A stretch of 64,000 nucleotides of DNA from Rugalucina vietnamica (taxonomy: Eukaryota > Mollusca > Bivalvia > Lucinida > Lucinidae). Position numbers and translations under genes: made by a program. The stretch covers positions 48,636,856 through 48,700,855 of the forward strand of contig OZ024874.1 in NCBI GenBank assembly GCA_964017185.1, in the 5' to 3' direction. The notes under the pieces were generated by a model, which was not told the DNA's origin, did no database searches, and worked only from the letters and a program-made list of their open reading frames with translations. Positions 46,201 through 57,839 of this stretch are shown one piece after another (position 1 is the stretch's first letter; the number at the start of each line of letters is the position of its first letter).

Positions 46201-47696
46201 GCCGAGGCGGTTCTAACGAGTACCCACAATCTATGTTTTGGAGCAAAAATAAGAAAAATAGGTATACCCCTGCATACCCCAGTTCTTCTACATAAAAGTG
46301 GGATTTAAGGGGGTATACATTGTACGGACATGTTTTCCTGATGTCTTCACAAACGTCTACGTGGGTGGGGCATAACATTATGATTGTGTGGTTTATTCAA
46401 GAAAGATATTTCTTCAACGTGAGTGTTTTATAGTGGAAGGACTAAATGATTCTTAGCTGATCCGCGAGTAGACTAAGATGTACGTGCATATTTGTAAAGA
46501 AAGCATTATCAGCTTGTCTTTGCACCTTTCTTTCACCACTATTTACGGATTTCAGACAAAACTATCAACATTTTTTCTAATGAAAATTTTCATTTTTTGC
46601 AACTTTAAAAATCTCTGTACATTGCATGGGATGTTTTCGTAACGATCTCGTTCACAAAAGTGAATACTTACTGCTGCATTATCCATCACACTACGGACAG
46701 TGATACTTTGATCTTAAATGGGCCTGTGCATGAGAAACCCAACAATTTGGGTTCCGACCAGGTCCGACACAAACCGGCCTGTACCGTCACCGAAGCAGGC
46801 TAGAAACTTGGAATTTCCGATTTTAAGAAGAAGAGGGATTGTTCTATCTGTATAGCGAAAACAAAGGCGCTGATCAGCTTCGCGGTGACCGCGAAGCTGG
46901 TCTGCGCCTTTGTTTTCGCATATGCAGATTGTTGGTTTACCCATGCGGCGGCTCATATTCGAATGTATACATCTTAAAGAAAATCGACTCATCAGCGTTT
47001 TAGGGTTTTTTACAAGTTTGGCGTATTTACTACAAAGTTTTAAATATCACTGCTTATTTCAACGTGCAACGCTATTCATGGTGCTAGAATGCATCGGTAC
47101 TGATTACAGTTGACCTGTTCCTGGGAAAATGGCATGATAACCTTATTACCATGCATCTATGAATAGACTGTATACAAAATGATGGTCATTTTGCAAACAA
47201 TAAATACCCCCGTTCACAGCAGAACTTAAAGTGTACGTCGGTTTCGTGATAAAAACGAATGTCAGAGGAACTGTGTGCATTGTCAAGTCCAAAAGAAACA
47301 AACTATCGTTACAACCGAATGTGCATTAGGAAAACTTGCAATATACAGAGATTTTAATTTTTCAGCTTTAAAACTGAAATTTTGATTGGAATAATATGAT
47401 ATTTTTAATATTTTTGCTCAAAACATTAATTGTGGGTACACGTTAGAGCAGCCTTAGCGAGTATCCACAATCTATGTTTTAGATGAAAAATTAAATAGGT
47501 ATATATACCCCTGCTTACCATAGTTTTGCTGACTGGTCAGCCAAAATCAGATGACAATTTTAAATTTACCAAGTGTTATTTGGTTGTGTAACAAATACCG
47601 CAGCACTAACATGCTTAAGTTTAATTACAGGATGTCAGGATCAAGTATATCTCGCTGGCTTAAACATTAATGTTGATTGGACAAGCAATTTTGTCA
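46201..47696. repeat. 1496-bp tandem duplication, unit 2
   Basis: Second unit, directly adjacent. Differences noted by eye include GTGGGA for GTGGGG (about 46300), TTTCCG for TTTCTG (about 46816), AATGATGG for AATAATGG (about 47180) and GAGATT for GAGCTT (about 47350). Confidence 0.9.
46720..46956. mobile_element. Palindromic MITE, copy d (duplicated with the unit)
   Basis: Copy of 45224-45460 carried by the segmental duplication, so not an independent insertion. Confidence 0.8.
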
Positions 47697-48930
47697 CAGT
47701 ATAAGTTTAAATAACCAAAACATACCCCCAAAAATAGGTGTTGTACTGTCCAACTTGAAAATTGCTTTTTTTGTGTGTAAGATGATTAAAATGACACTTT
47801 ATGTGCATATAGAATAGTCTGTAGCTAGTAAGCATTCATATCCCCCTTTATTATACCGTTTATTTGAATAGGCTACGACTATTTGTTTTTTTTAGCTATG
47901 CCATGATTACTAAAGCGTCTGACATGTGCCAAACGGAGGTATTTTAAAGTGATAAAGGAGTAACCTACCAGAAAAGTGAGACTGTAACGTCCAATACTAC
48001 TTGCAGTGGGTTATAAACAATATTTGGACATCCATGATTGGTAAAAATAACCTTTCGCGTCGCTTACTATTATCACTGGCTAAAAATGTGTATCCTAAAT
48101 TACTGAGGATAATGTAACAAAAAGTGTCCTGTACATACATATGATGTCACATACTTCTTGGAGTTTAAAGTCAAACTGGTGAATGGAGTCTCCAGAACTG
48201 ATAATTGTCATATGAAAAATATTATACCAATACCAATTATAACAATGTAGAATTATGGAAATAATAATTTGGTAAAAAAAATGTTCTCTCTAAAGTTTGT
48301 CCGTAGAGAAGCAATCTACAACAAAAAGTTCAAAATTTCTGAAACCAATAAACCCAGAGCCGTCAAATGTCACATGGCGCATATTTTTAGCGGGACAAAA
48401 GTTTAATAAGAATATAATGTGGAATGGATCAAAACTCTGATTAATATGGCAACCGATATGCCCCTTAGGGTTATAATGGCGAAAACAATGTTCTTATTTT
48501 CTAGCTAGCTATTGAACTGATCCCGATCAAACTTATGTGTAACAAGGATATACACATCAGCTTTAATTATCTTCAGTTTCTGCCAAATCCGATTCCTTGG
48601 TTATTAATTATCTCCCCTTCCTAAATTTTTCACCATTTTTCAAGTTGAAATAGTATTTTGGATATAACGCAATTCTGTGGCATAGAGTGATAAAAAGGTA
48701 TATTTTCCGAAACTATTTAACCTTTAGATTTTAGAAAAAGTGAAACAAAGCCAAGGATACAACTTTGACAAAACACCTCTGAAACAAAAAATGCATCTGA
48801 TCGTAGCTGAGACGTATATAAAGGTGGGGTTCAAGGGGAATACATTGCACAGACATTTTATCCTACTGTCAAGTGCCGTTAACAGGAGCGCTTATGATTG
48901 GCAAATAGAAACGCGTTAAATAGAAACGTC
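47697..48930. other. No gene recognised
   Basis: AT-rich, unassigned. No exon, hairpin or shared repeat was recognised. Confidence 0.4.
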
Positions 48931-48948
48931 CATTAGAAGATTTTATTG

Positions 48949-49094
48949 TCCCCCGCCTTTGCGAATCTCCGCCTTTTCGAAGAAAAACAGAGGGACATAG
49001 TTTTCGACTTTTCGTCCTTTCGTACGTCCGTCCTTCCGTCCCCTATAGTAGTATGTACATGTGTACCTTGCGTGTCCTCCCACAGTTTTATTCC

Positions 49095-49137
<43 letters not shown>
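48949..49137. repeat. TGTCCCCC-type element end and poly(T)
   Basis: TTGTCCCCCGCCTTTGCG at about 48949 resembles the ends of the elements at 36074 and 36634. It is followed by TCCGTCC-rich sequence and about 39 T at 49099-49137. Confidence 0.4.
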
Positions 49138-49140
<3 letters not shown>

Positions 49141-51180
49141 TTTACAGATGTCTTTACCATGCTTTGAAAATATGCATATCATTTGGATATAATCCTCAGA
49201 TTATTTTTTGTGCAATTTGAACTTAGCCATTTTTATGGCATTTGTACAATGAAAGTGAATGGACAGTGGATACCTTGTGTGCGCAACTCTTCCTACAGTT
49301 TTATTCCGACTATGCTTTAAAAATATGCATGTGGTTAGGATATACTCGTAAGATTATTTTTGACACTTTTTTGCAGTTTGAATGTAGTCATTTACTATTA
49401 TGTAGTATAGACATACAGCAAGCAGACAGTATGAAAAAGATGAGTAAAATGATAAGCTTTTGTCATTTTTCTGTAGCTGAAAACACCATATCATAATTTC
49501 TTAATTTTGTTAAGGTAACATATGTAACAGGCTCTTACAGGATAACGCCCCAACGCTCATGGTGCAAACATCTCTTATTCTACTCAGCTTGAAGTGTTTT
49601 TTAAGATAGGATTTGTCTGCAAAATTCCCTAGGGGGTGGAGTGGGGGGGGCAGCAATCGACCCACTGGCTAGCAGCTAGATCAGCTGGCTAACTGTCACT
49701 CCGCTCCACTTCGGTACCTCGTTCCACTTGGAGAGGTGTAACGGAATACCGATGGAATTATTCCGTATAGCTAGCAGCTAGTGAGAAGAAATGGCAATGT
49801 AATTAATTTACTAATTTAAAATCATTTGCATAATTTTTTACATAATGACTAGTTATAACAAGTATAAGCTTTTGATAAAAAGCTTGGTCTACGCTTCGTA
49901 TATATAAACTAGAATGTCAAAGAATCTTACCGTACTCCCATTTCATCGTGGTTCATGTAACTGAACAGAAATAAAACGCTGCGCGGTCAAAGCATTCATA
50001 CCTGACAGTCGACCGTCAAAATACTGTCGGTTCATTTCATTCCGTTGTGGCTTGGATAGAATATAATTGGCTACACGGCAGGTGAGGCGCATCATACCTG
50101 ACCATATAGCGTCACAATACTGTCGGTTCATTTCATTCCGGTGTTGCTTAGATAGAATGCAATCATGCACAATTTCCACGAATTTAAACAATTTGCCCTA
50201 TGTTTGGTACATACTGCACTATTGGTACAAATATTACCAACCAAAGGGAGGTTTGCATGGGTGTTTTGGGTGTTTGCACGGTCCTTGGCGAAACGATCCG
50301 GAATCCTACTAACACGATGGTCAAGCCACTAGACTCAAACGTACAGTTGCAGTTGTACAGAGGTGTATGAGTTGTTTTGTAATTTAACAAGAAACATCTT
50401 TAAAAAAGATAATTGTCGAAGATTAATATCTGTTCTGCAATAGGGTACAGGATGCAGGACAGACAGACAGACAGACAGAATCAGACAGACAGTATGACTC
50501 TTGCAGAGCCAACTCCAGACATGACTGAGAGGAAATGCTTTTCAAATGTCCTTACGACGAGAGTCCTTAAGAGTCGCTGGACCGAAACGACTCGTTCTGT
50601 TGAGCAGAGCATTTGATCCGAACACGCCTATATTTAATGGAGAAAATCCGAACGCATCTTATCTACGATGGCCTGCATGGATCATAAAATTTCAAAATCC
50701 ACAGATTTTAGATTTTAATTTTTCTTTGCAAAAGCTTTCGTCACACAAAAAGCGATTAAAATGAATAACAATAAGGACCAATGATTGCTTGTATAGTGAA
50801 AAACATCATCTTAAAGTACTTTTTAAAGAGATGCAGTTTGTTGCCTTTTTCATCTTCCATATGGGAAAAACCCGGATGCAGGTCAAAAATGATCTGAGAT
50901 GTCTTCGACAAATAATGCAAGTAGGCCAGTCTCAAACTTTAGAGTAGTCTACGCGCTGGAGCGTTGGTCAAAGGCAAAAATATTGCTATATTGCTAGTGT
51001 AGCCGAATATTGTTTCGCATAGCAACGACATTCATCATAATCTACACATTTACATGTATACAGTTTGAGCGTTTTCGTTTTGTTTCGTAAAAAAAATAAA
51101 ATAATAATAATAAAAATAAGAAAATGGGAAGTGACGATTTTTTAATTCTAATGGGTAAAAATACCCCTCATGTCTACCAA
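49138..51180. other. No gene recognised; local tandem pair
   Basis: A 95-bp spaced pair containing ATACTGTCGGTTCATTTCATTCCG lies at about 50021 and 50116. A (CAGA)n run lies at 50457-50490. Otherwise unassigned. Confidence 0.45.
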
Positions 51181-51189
51181 ATGGGTTAG

Positions 51190-51410
51190 TTTCTATTGCA
51201 GTATCATCAGGAAAACATGTCCGTGTAATGTATACCCCCTTATACCCCAATTTTGTATAGCAAAACTGGGGTATGCAGGGGTATACGTATTTTTCTTATT
51301 TTTGCTTCAAAACATAAATTGTGGGTACACGTTAGAACCGCCTCGCCGAGGCGGTTCTAACGTGTACCCACAATTTATGTTTTGAGCAAAAATAAGAAAA
51401 ATATCATTTT
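51190..51410. repeat. Near-perfect ~56-bp-arm hairpin and flank
   Basis: Arms run from about 51288 to 51344 and 51346 to 51402 around a single central C (CCTCG-C-CGAGG at 51341-51351). One extra T in the left arm is the only break I see. The left flank (GTATACCCCCTTATACCCC, CAGGAAAACATGTCC) is the inverse of the flank at 44765-44850, so both belong to one dispersed element. Confidence 0.8.
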
Positions 51411-52044
51411 TTAAATGAAATTTTCACATTTTAGAATTGAAAAAAATCCCTGTTTATTGCATGGACAAGTTTTCGTAATGTATGGAAACAGTTCTTTTTT
51501 ATTTTTAAAAATACATGTGAAGTCGTACTCGTATTAGTATATGCATACACTCGGGTTTGTTACTGGAATTTATATTATGTTTGCTGTGTAGCTTACGAAC
51601 TGTTCAAATTACCTCCAAATATGCCAATACGTGTACAGCTGTACATTTATTTTTCTTTTCGGAGCTTTTGGAAGTTCCCTGGAATGTAATAACTGAATAT
51701 CGCTTCTTGAATCATAATGTGACATTTTAAAGTAGCTGAGTTCAACCAGCTACATGTACAATGTAAGTCCCCGATATGCTGAGCCATACAACGCTGAAAA
51801 TCAAGCTCAATGATTCATTAAGATGAATGGTTCCAACTATCATATGTATTTGCGTTATTTGCGTATTCAAATACATGATTGTATAAACTCAGCATGACTG
51901 GTAATCTGGTAAAAGAGGTCTACTCGTCCAAAAGAAAAAGATACAACAGAATTTTATTCAAGATGCGGGTAAAAATGCAAAACTGAACCTGTAAAGAGCA
52001 CAATCAAAAATGAATGCAAGCATATTGATTAATGCATACATCAC
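51411..52044. other. No gene recognised
   Basis: Unassigned AT-rich sequence between the hairpin and MITE copy e. Confidence 0.4.
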
Positions 52045-52268
52045 CAGAGCCGCATCCTGAGAAAACAGGATATTTGCCTATGTGAAAACAAAGACGCAGA
52101 TCAGTTGTGCAGTAACTGCACAGCAGATCAGCGCCTTTGTTTTCGCTACAAGGATAGTAAATCTCTCCTCTTTTTAAATGCATAATTTTTTCTGTGACTG
52201 TACAGCCCGGTTTATGACGGACCTGGTCGGGAACACCGAAGACCGGTTTCCTCTCGTCGCGGCTCATA
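52045..52268. mobile_element. Palindromic MITE, copy e
   Basis: AGAGCCGCATCCTGAG end, core GTGAAAACAAAGACGCAGATCAG / CTGATCTGC type pairing with GATCAGCGCCTTTGTTTTCGC, ACAGCCCGGTTTATGACGGACCTGG, and GTCGCGGCTCA at the other end. Confidence 0.7.
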
Positions 52269-52342
52269 ATGATAATGCATCACTTGAAAGAGGCACATAT
52301 GATTCTATAGATCTTAGAATCGATAAAAAAAAATACCGCTCA

Positions 52343-53447
52343 AGCTGGGTTCACACTGCCGATCAGATCAACTCGATCGTTTCGATTGTCAAAAGTTCCC
52401 GACCGAGCTCGATAAAGGGTCTGAACACGACTTTTACTCGAGCGCTTCTCGAACATACCCGATAGCCGCACGAGCACTCAAGACTCCTACACGACTTCAA
52501 CCCGACTGACAACCCGATCACTGCTCGAGCATGCCGATCTCAACAGGACCCCTACACGATCTGTTCACGAACACCGTGATAATTACACGATTCTTACACG
52601 AACAATTCCAGACAAACTAGACCATTACTCGATCGCTTCTCGATCTCTACTCGACCGCAGTACAACTATTTTGACATTGAACCCTCGACCTGCACACGTC
52701 AGTGTTGTGATTTGTGCAGCGAAGAAGATATAAAGAAGGTCTAGCAGTAGAGTCATCGCGGGAGTCATCGACTTCAACTGGCGTTGGTGCTGACCACTGT
52801 TTTCCCTTTTTAGCCTTCTGGGGGGCTGGGTTCTGGCGAAGCCGTAGCTGCTAACACAGCAGCGACGGCAAGATGCGCCTTTTTACCTGTTCGCGGGATC
52901 ATTTTCTACTTCTGTCTTCAAGTACCGAGCGACTGATGACAGACGGATTAACTTGATATCTTCGGGCATTTTTGATGGAACGTATTGAAGCCCATTGCCT
53001 TGTGCAAAGTCGGGTAGCGATCGGGTCCACTCGAGTATCGATCGGGTATGCTTATGAAGTGATCATGTATGATCGGGTAGAGATCGAGTGAGATCGAATG
53101 GGATCGGGTATGGATCTGGGAGCGATCGAGTACGGTCGTATGAAGATCGGCTTGATTTCGGCAAATATTTCAATCCCGATCTAGGTAAATCTCTACACGA
53201 TCGCTACTCGGCCGACCCGACCCCTTCTCGACTGTTTCTCGATTCGCTCTCGATCGCTTCCCGAGTGGTTTGCTACACGATCTCTACTCGAATATTTTTG
53301 ACATGTCAAAAATTATCGGGAAGGAAGCTTGAGTGATGCCGACCAAAGACGACCGTCCAGACCACTCCCGCCGATCAAGCTCGATCAACCCCCGACCGCA
53401 TGATCGGGTCTGATCGGGTTGATCTGATCGGCAGTGTGAACGCGGCT
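52343..53447. mobile_element. 1.1-kb DNA element with GATCGGG subterminal repeats
   Basis: AGCTGGGTTCACACTGCCGA at the left is inverted as TCGGCAGTGTGAACGCGGCT at the right, continuing through GATCAGATCAAC. Both ends are flanked by TCA (52340-52342 and 53448-53450), a candidate 3-bp target duplication. The outer ~350 bp on each side are packed with CTCGATCG, TACACGA and GATCGGGTA words. The centre (52690-52910) has a short minus-strand coding-like stretch. Confidence 0.7.
52700..52897 (-). pseudogene. Short coding remnant inside the GATCGGG element
   Basis: On the minus strand ATGATCCCGCGAACAGG starts a frame reading MIPRTGKKAHLAVAAVLAAT. After a shift another frame reads KAKKGKQWSAPTPVEVDD then SRDDSTARPSLYLLRC. 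The Lys/Ala/Pro-rich, then acidic composition looks like the N-terminus of a nuclear or transposon-encoded protein, but no domain is identifiable. A deletion relic of an autonomous parent is the favoured reading. Confidence 0.35.
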
Positions 53448-53450
53448 TCA

Positions 53451-54423
53451 GGTATGAGACAGCCCAGGAAAAGTAAACTGCCTAGTGTGGTCCGTCAAGA
53501 CATCATCATCATTATCACTAGACCTCCTTATATAAAAAAGGTACAACGACACTAGGATGTAACACAAACCATATTGTATCATATGAAAAATTATCTGTTG
53601 CTTAGGAGATGAACTTTATAAGCCATAGGCTTTCGTTCAAATCCTATTCTTTTGATATTGTATGTTTCATATATATGCATGTATCATGAATTTGAAATAA
53701 ATACGTTTAAACCAAGACAACGCAACCTCTTGAATTTCTGTATCACATTTAATTGTAAAACTGTTCATTACACACACGAATTGCATTCTTTGGCTATAAC
53801 TTGCACTTTAAATCGATTCTGTAAATGGAAACAGAGACGTGCTACATGCATTTTAACAAGCAATGGGTCAGATAAATACAGTTCCTTTCACTCGAGTTTG
53901 CCGTTTGAGCATTTAGGTCAATCAAATTTGTTCACTCGAGTTTGCCGTTTGTTTGTAAATCAGGTAACTTTTTATTCTATTTTAGAACTGAAACAGTGTC
54001 CCAGGTGCCAGGTGTTCTTAAAATCTATTCAGCATTTATCTTTAGGTAATGATGTCACCTCTTCTGATAAAAACATTGTAATGCTTGGTTAAAGCACATT
54101 TTTATTTCAAAATTCTTTGCAAAACATATACAATGCATATTAAGAACACACATTTGTAACAGGATAGAGACAAAAGCAGAATTTCTTCAATTTAAGCAGT
54201 TACCTGATCGGTATCTACATGGCGAAAATTCCACATAGGAAGTTAAAAATTTCACTCGAGTTTGCCGTTTTTAGAGGTCATTTAGTTTGAAGCTGTCACT
54301 CAAATCAGCAGATCAATCAATCCAGATGTCTTTGAGGACAACATGAAAAGAAACTCAGATCTTCGGAACACATGGTCTTCTTGTGTGAAAGGGGTAACCA
54401 TGCAAGTTTTACAGATCGTGAAA
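53451..54423. other. No gene recognised; dispersed repeat and a thrice-repeated 20-mer
   Basis: The block at 53600-53716 is shared with 21980-22095. TTCACTCGAGTTTGCCGTTT occurs exactly at 53887-53906, 53931-53950 and 54251-54270. The 146-codon frame at 53652-54092 spans these repeats and shows no domain. Confidence 0.45.
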
Positions 54424-56115
54424 AAAAGGTACAAGTAGGCAAAGATCAGGAAAAGGCGCAATCAGAAAAAGATTCCCACTCCAAAAACCGAGGTGGGAAA
54501 AAACCAAACTAACAATCAGGTACTTATACCATGAAACACATCGTAAGCCGAATGAGCAGCTATTTTCCCAACAGGCGGCCACTCAGTTACCTTAACTAAA
54601 AATATGAAAACATACATAAGGCGCCAACAGCACAAAAAATTTTAAACACCAAGACATAAAACAAAAAGAACCACTACAGAAGTATCGACTTGGAACGATC
54701 AGTAACACAAAGTTACTGGCGGGCTTAAACCGGTTTTACAGGTACCTAACCTCACCCTCAGCTTCTGCAGTGGTTCACAACATTTAGTTAGTTCTTCGGT
54801 CCTCGTGGTGAATCTCTAACTAGTCAATGAATCATCAAGAACAAACAAATAAATCATGATAAACATCCTGATGAATCAAAAACCAGGACTCACAGATTGA
54901 GTAAGCTGCCCGACGATGGAGATCCCTGGGCGCCGAATAACCTACTAACTCCGGAGCAAAAGAAAAACACCAGTTGGACCCCGGTGGGCCAAGCAACAGA
55001 CAAGAAGCTCCGGCCCCAACCAACTAAAATGAATAGCTTTAAGTCGGGGCCATCATAGAGTCTGACGCCCGACCCACCGGCGTGCAATTAAAGAAGGCAG
55101 CATAGTTATCAACCATGATTGGGTTAAAAACTAAGCATGCAGACTGTCGCATAACATTCAAGTTATAACCTATACGTCTGTAACGTGATATGATTTTTCC
55201 GAACTGAAGAGAAAAATCATTTATTCCTTTAAGTTTCTTTAATTTGTAAACCAAGTCACCATAAAATTCAGGTTCCGAAAGGCCCTCACTTAAAAGTGTC
55301 TTTAACCCAACATTATATTTGGAAATCAATTCATAGTGTCTACGATAAAATTTAGAAAAGGTTTTTCGAAGTTTATGATACCGATAGCCCTGTTGGAGAA
55401 GTTTTGCCGTTAAACATTTATTTCGAGCGTTGAAGTCTGTAACATGATTGCAGACTCTAGCAAACCTAATAAGTTGCGAAATGTATACACCATAAGAAGC
55501 ACGACGAGGAACGTCACCATCCAAAAAAGGAAAATTTACTATATCAAAATCAAAGTCATCGCGCTTATCATAAATTTTAGAAGAAACAAATCCATTTGCA
55601 ACAGAAAGATGTAGATCTAAAAAGGGGGCTTCGGTATCTGAGATATTAGCTTTGTTCAACTGAAGTTCAGGTGGATAAATTTGATTGACCATACCTTCAA
55701 AATAAGGGTTGTCAATGTTCAAAAGGTCATCGAGGTACCTAGATGTGGAATTAAAAGCCTCGATAACATCAGCTTGATTATCATGGTTAAGAGAATCCAT
55801 GAAATCTCTTTCGTAGCAGTATAAAAATAAATCAGCTACGAGAGGTGCGCAATTTGTACCCATCGGAATTCCAACAATTTGTCTGTATAACTTGGTCCCA
55901 AATCTAATATAAATATTATCAAGGAGATAGGATAAGGCGTCGCACACATTCTGACATGACCAAAGGGTATACCGACTTTGGTCAGAGGAAGTGAAAAAAG
56001 CCTTTCTGTCATTACATGCCAAATAAAGTGAACCATAGTTTTTTAATGCCCTTTTGAAGGTCCACTCTATCAAATCCAGAAGTTTTTCTTTAATTAGATT
56101 ATGTGGTAATGTTGT
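54424..56115 (-). mobile_element. Naiad PLE, 5'-truncated copy 2
   Basis: Colinear with 4711-6410, a few per cent different. It begins at the shared 3' end (AAAGGTACAAGTAGG) and is cut at ATGTGGTAATGTTGT (56101-56115), in RT motif A. Confidence 0.9.
55039..56115 (-). pseudogene. Naiad reverse transcriptase fragment
   Basis: About 358 codons open to the natural stop. Motif B GIPMGTNCAPL and catalytic YLDD are intact; motif A is lost at the truncation (the frame begins TTLPHNL). Unlike copy 1 it has no 7-nt duplication, so the C-terminus (FGKIISRYRRIGYNLN ... DSMMAPT) reads in frame and shows the original end of the protein. No promoter, no CxC linker, no nuclease. Confidence 0.9.
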
Positions 56116-56410
56116 GGTAACCGAACTTACTGACAATATTGGCAGTGCAAGGGACCAACCAAAGACGATTTCATGCTCTTATTTTGGCTACTTCTGTTAC
56201 ACGTGATTCTGAATTGACACTTTTGTTTTTGTTAGTTTGTTTGTTTGTTTTTTTCTGACGTCCTACTTCTAAGAATGCGTGCAACATGGCGTATTTCGTT
56301 TCGAGAGAAACGAATCAAAGAGCACATTGTAGTCAAAATAATAAAATCTTAATGTGTGATAAAATGTTTGCATTAAAATGAAATCTGGTGTGAACGTTTG
56401 TGTTAGACTA
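56116..56410. other. No gene recognised
   Basis: Unassigned flank of the truncated Naiad copy. It contains a short (TTTG)n run near 56236. Confidence 0.4.
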
Positions 56411-56650
56411 TAAGCCGCCGCATGGGTAAACCAGCAATCTGCATAGGCGAAAACAAAGGCACAGATTGGCTTTGCAGTAACTGCGAAGATCATCAGCACC
56501 TTTGTTATTGCTACACGGATAGTACAATTTCTCTACTTTCTAAATTCAGAATTTCCAGCCTCTAACCATCTTCTGTGACCGTAAAGCCTGATTTGTGTCG
56601 GACCTGGTAGGAAACCAAATTGTTGGTTTTGTCACGCACAGGCTCATATC
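56411..56650. mobile_element. Palindromic MITE, copy f
   Basis: AAGCCGCCGCATGGGTAAAC end, core GGCGAAAACAAAGGCACAGAT, then GTGTCGGACCTGG and CCAAATTGTTGGTTTTG near the other end. Its core palindrome is more diverged than in copy c. Confidence 0.7.
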
Positions 56651-57839
56651 ATAAAATAATGTCTTGCGATTTCACGTTTGTTCAGTATATTTTGACAGTA
56701 AAAGTTAATTGTACATAAGTGCAAATTATGATTTTAGATTCACAAGCATTTCTTCCAACGATAATGAATTTGTAATAATACAATGTACCACCTCAACTCA
56801 TCGATAGTAGCCAAAAGCATGAATGCATTTTAATAGAATCAATACTAATCGTTATCTGCCACGGCGAACACTGTGATTCACGGTTTCGATTTAGCAGTGC
56901 CGAGAAACATAATTAACATCTGCGTTTAAGGCAAATAAAATTCGGGGTGTGCCACGGCTAATACGATGGTACACGCCGTGAATTTTGAACACGCTTGTAG
57001 TGGAAATTGGACAAAACGTGTCACGCCTGCCACGCAGTTGTCAAGCAAACCGTGCAGCGAGACATTTAGGAAAGTCACGAAAGCTGTACTATATTACATG
57101 CATCTGTAATCGATTCCACCAAAATAACAATGCATCTAGTCTTTTCGAACAATTTGATAACATTTGTTACATTATGTTGTACCAATAAGGAAGTTTGAAT
57201 CAAAAGTTTCAAAATATACGAAAACAAAAGGCAAAAATAAAATATACTTAAACGCAAACGTTTCGCAAAACAAACACTTAAAAGACTAACTTATTTTTTT
57301 AAAATCCTATTTTGACTTTCAGTGACGACATAATCATCAGTTCCGTCATTTGTCTTTTATACACTAAGTAAATCATAATGCCGGCGCTTATGGCTATCAA
57401 AGTGCAAATTTACTGCATGCCATCCTGCTTGTCGAGTGTGTTGTCGAAAACATGTTTTGAGATGTATTTTCTTTCACGCTTGGTGTTTTTGTTGCCTTGA
57501 GACTTTAGATTTAATAGCAACGATTCCTGGTCCCTCTATCCTTACTTTACCAGCTTTTACAGTGTCGCGCGAATCAAACTCAAATTGACAACACGGTTTT
57601 TAAAAGCACATGGTTAGGCAAAATCAATGATTTGCAGATTTCATAGCTCGATTGCCATTTGGACTACATGCGTCTCTATTTTTGACATATGTTGGCCGTT
57701 TGTAGTCAAACGAAAAAAAGAGCAAGTCAAACTCATTTGGTGCCAAAAAGATAGTCCCAAACAAATAATACAGGTCAAATAAGTTTCGTGATATGATTTG
57801 CCTTACTCTCGTAACGGTCGTTGGTAGATCATTATTTAC
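56651..57839. other. No gene recognised
   Basis: Unassigned. It has a weak inverted pair around 56860-56980 (GCCACGGCGAACAC / GTGTGCCACGGC words) and otherwise unique sequence. Confidence 0.4.

Noticed and set aside
49943-50191. 82-codon frame with a repeated RNEMNRQY motif
   Set aside because: It reflects a 95-bp DNA duplication; no start context, domain or splice support.
53652-54092. 146-codon open frame
   Set aside because: It spans a dispersed repeat and two copies of a repeated 20-mer; no domain recognised.
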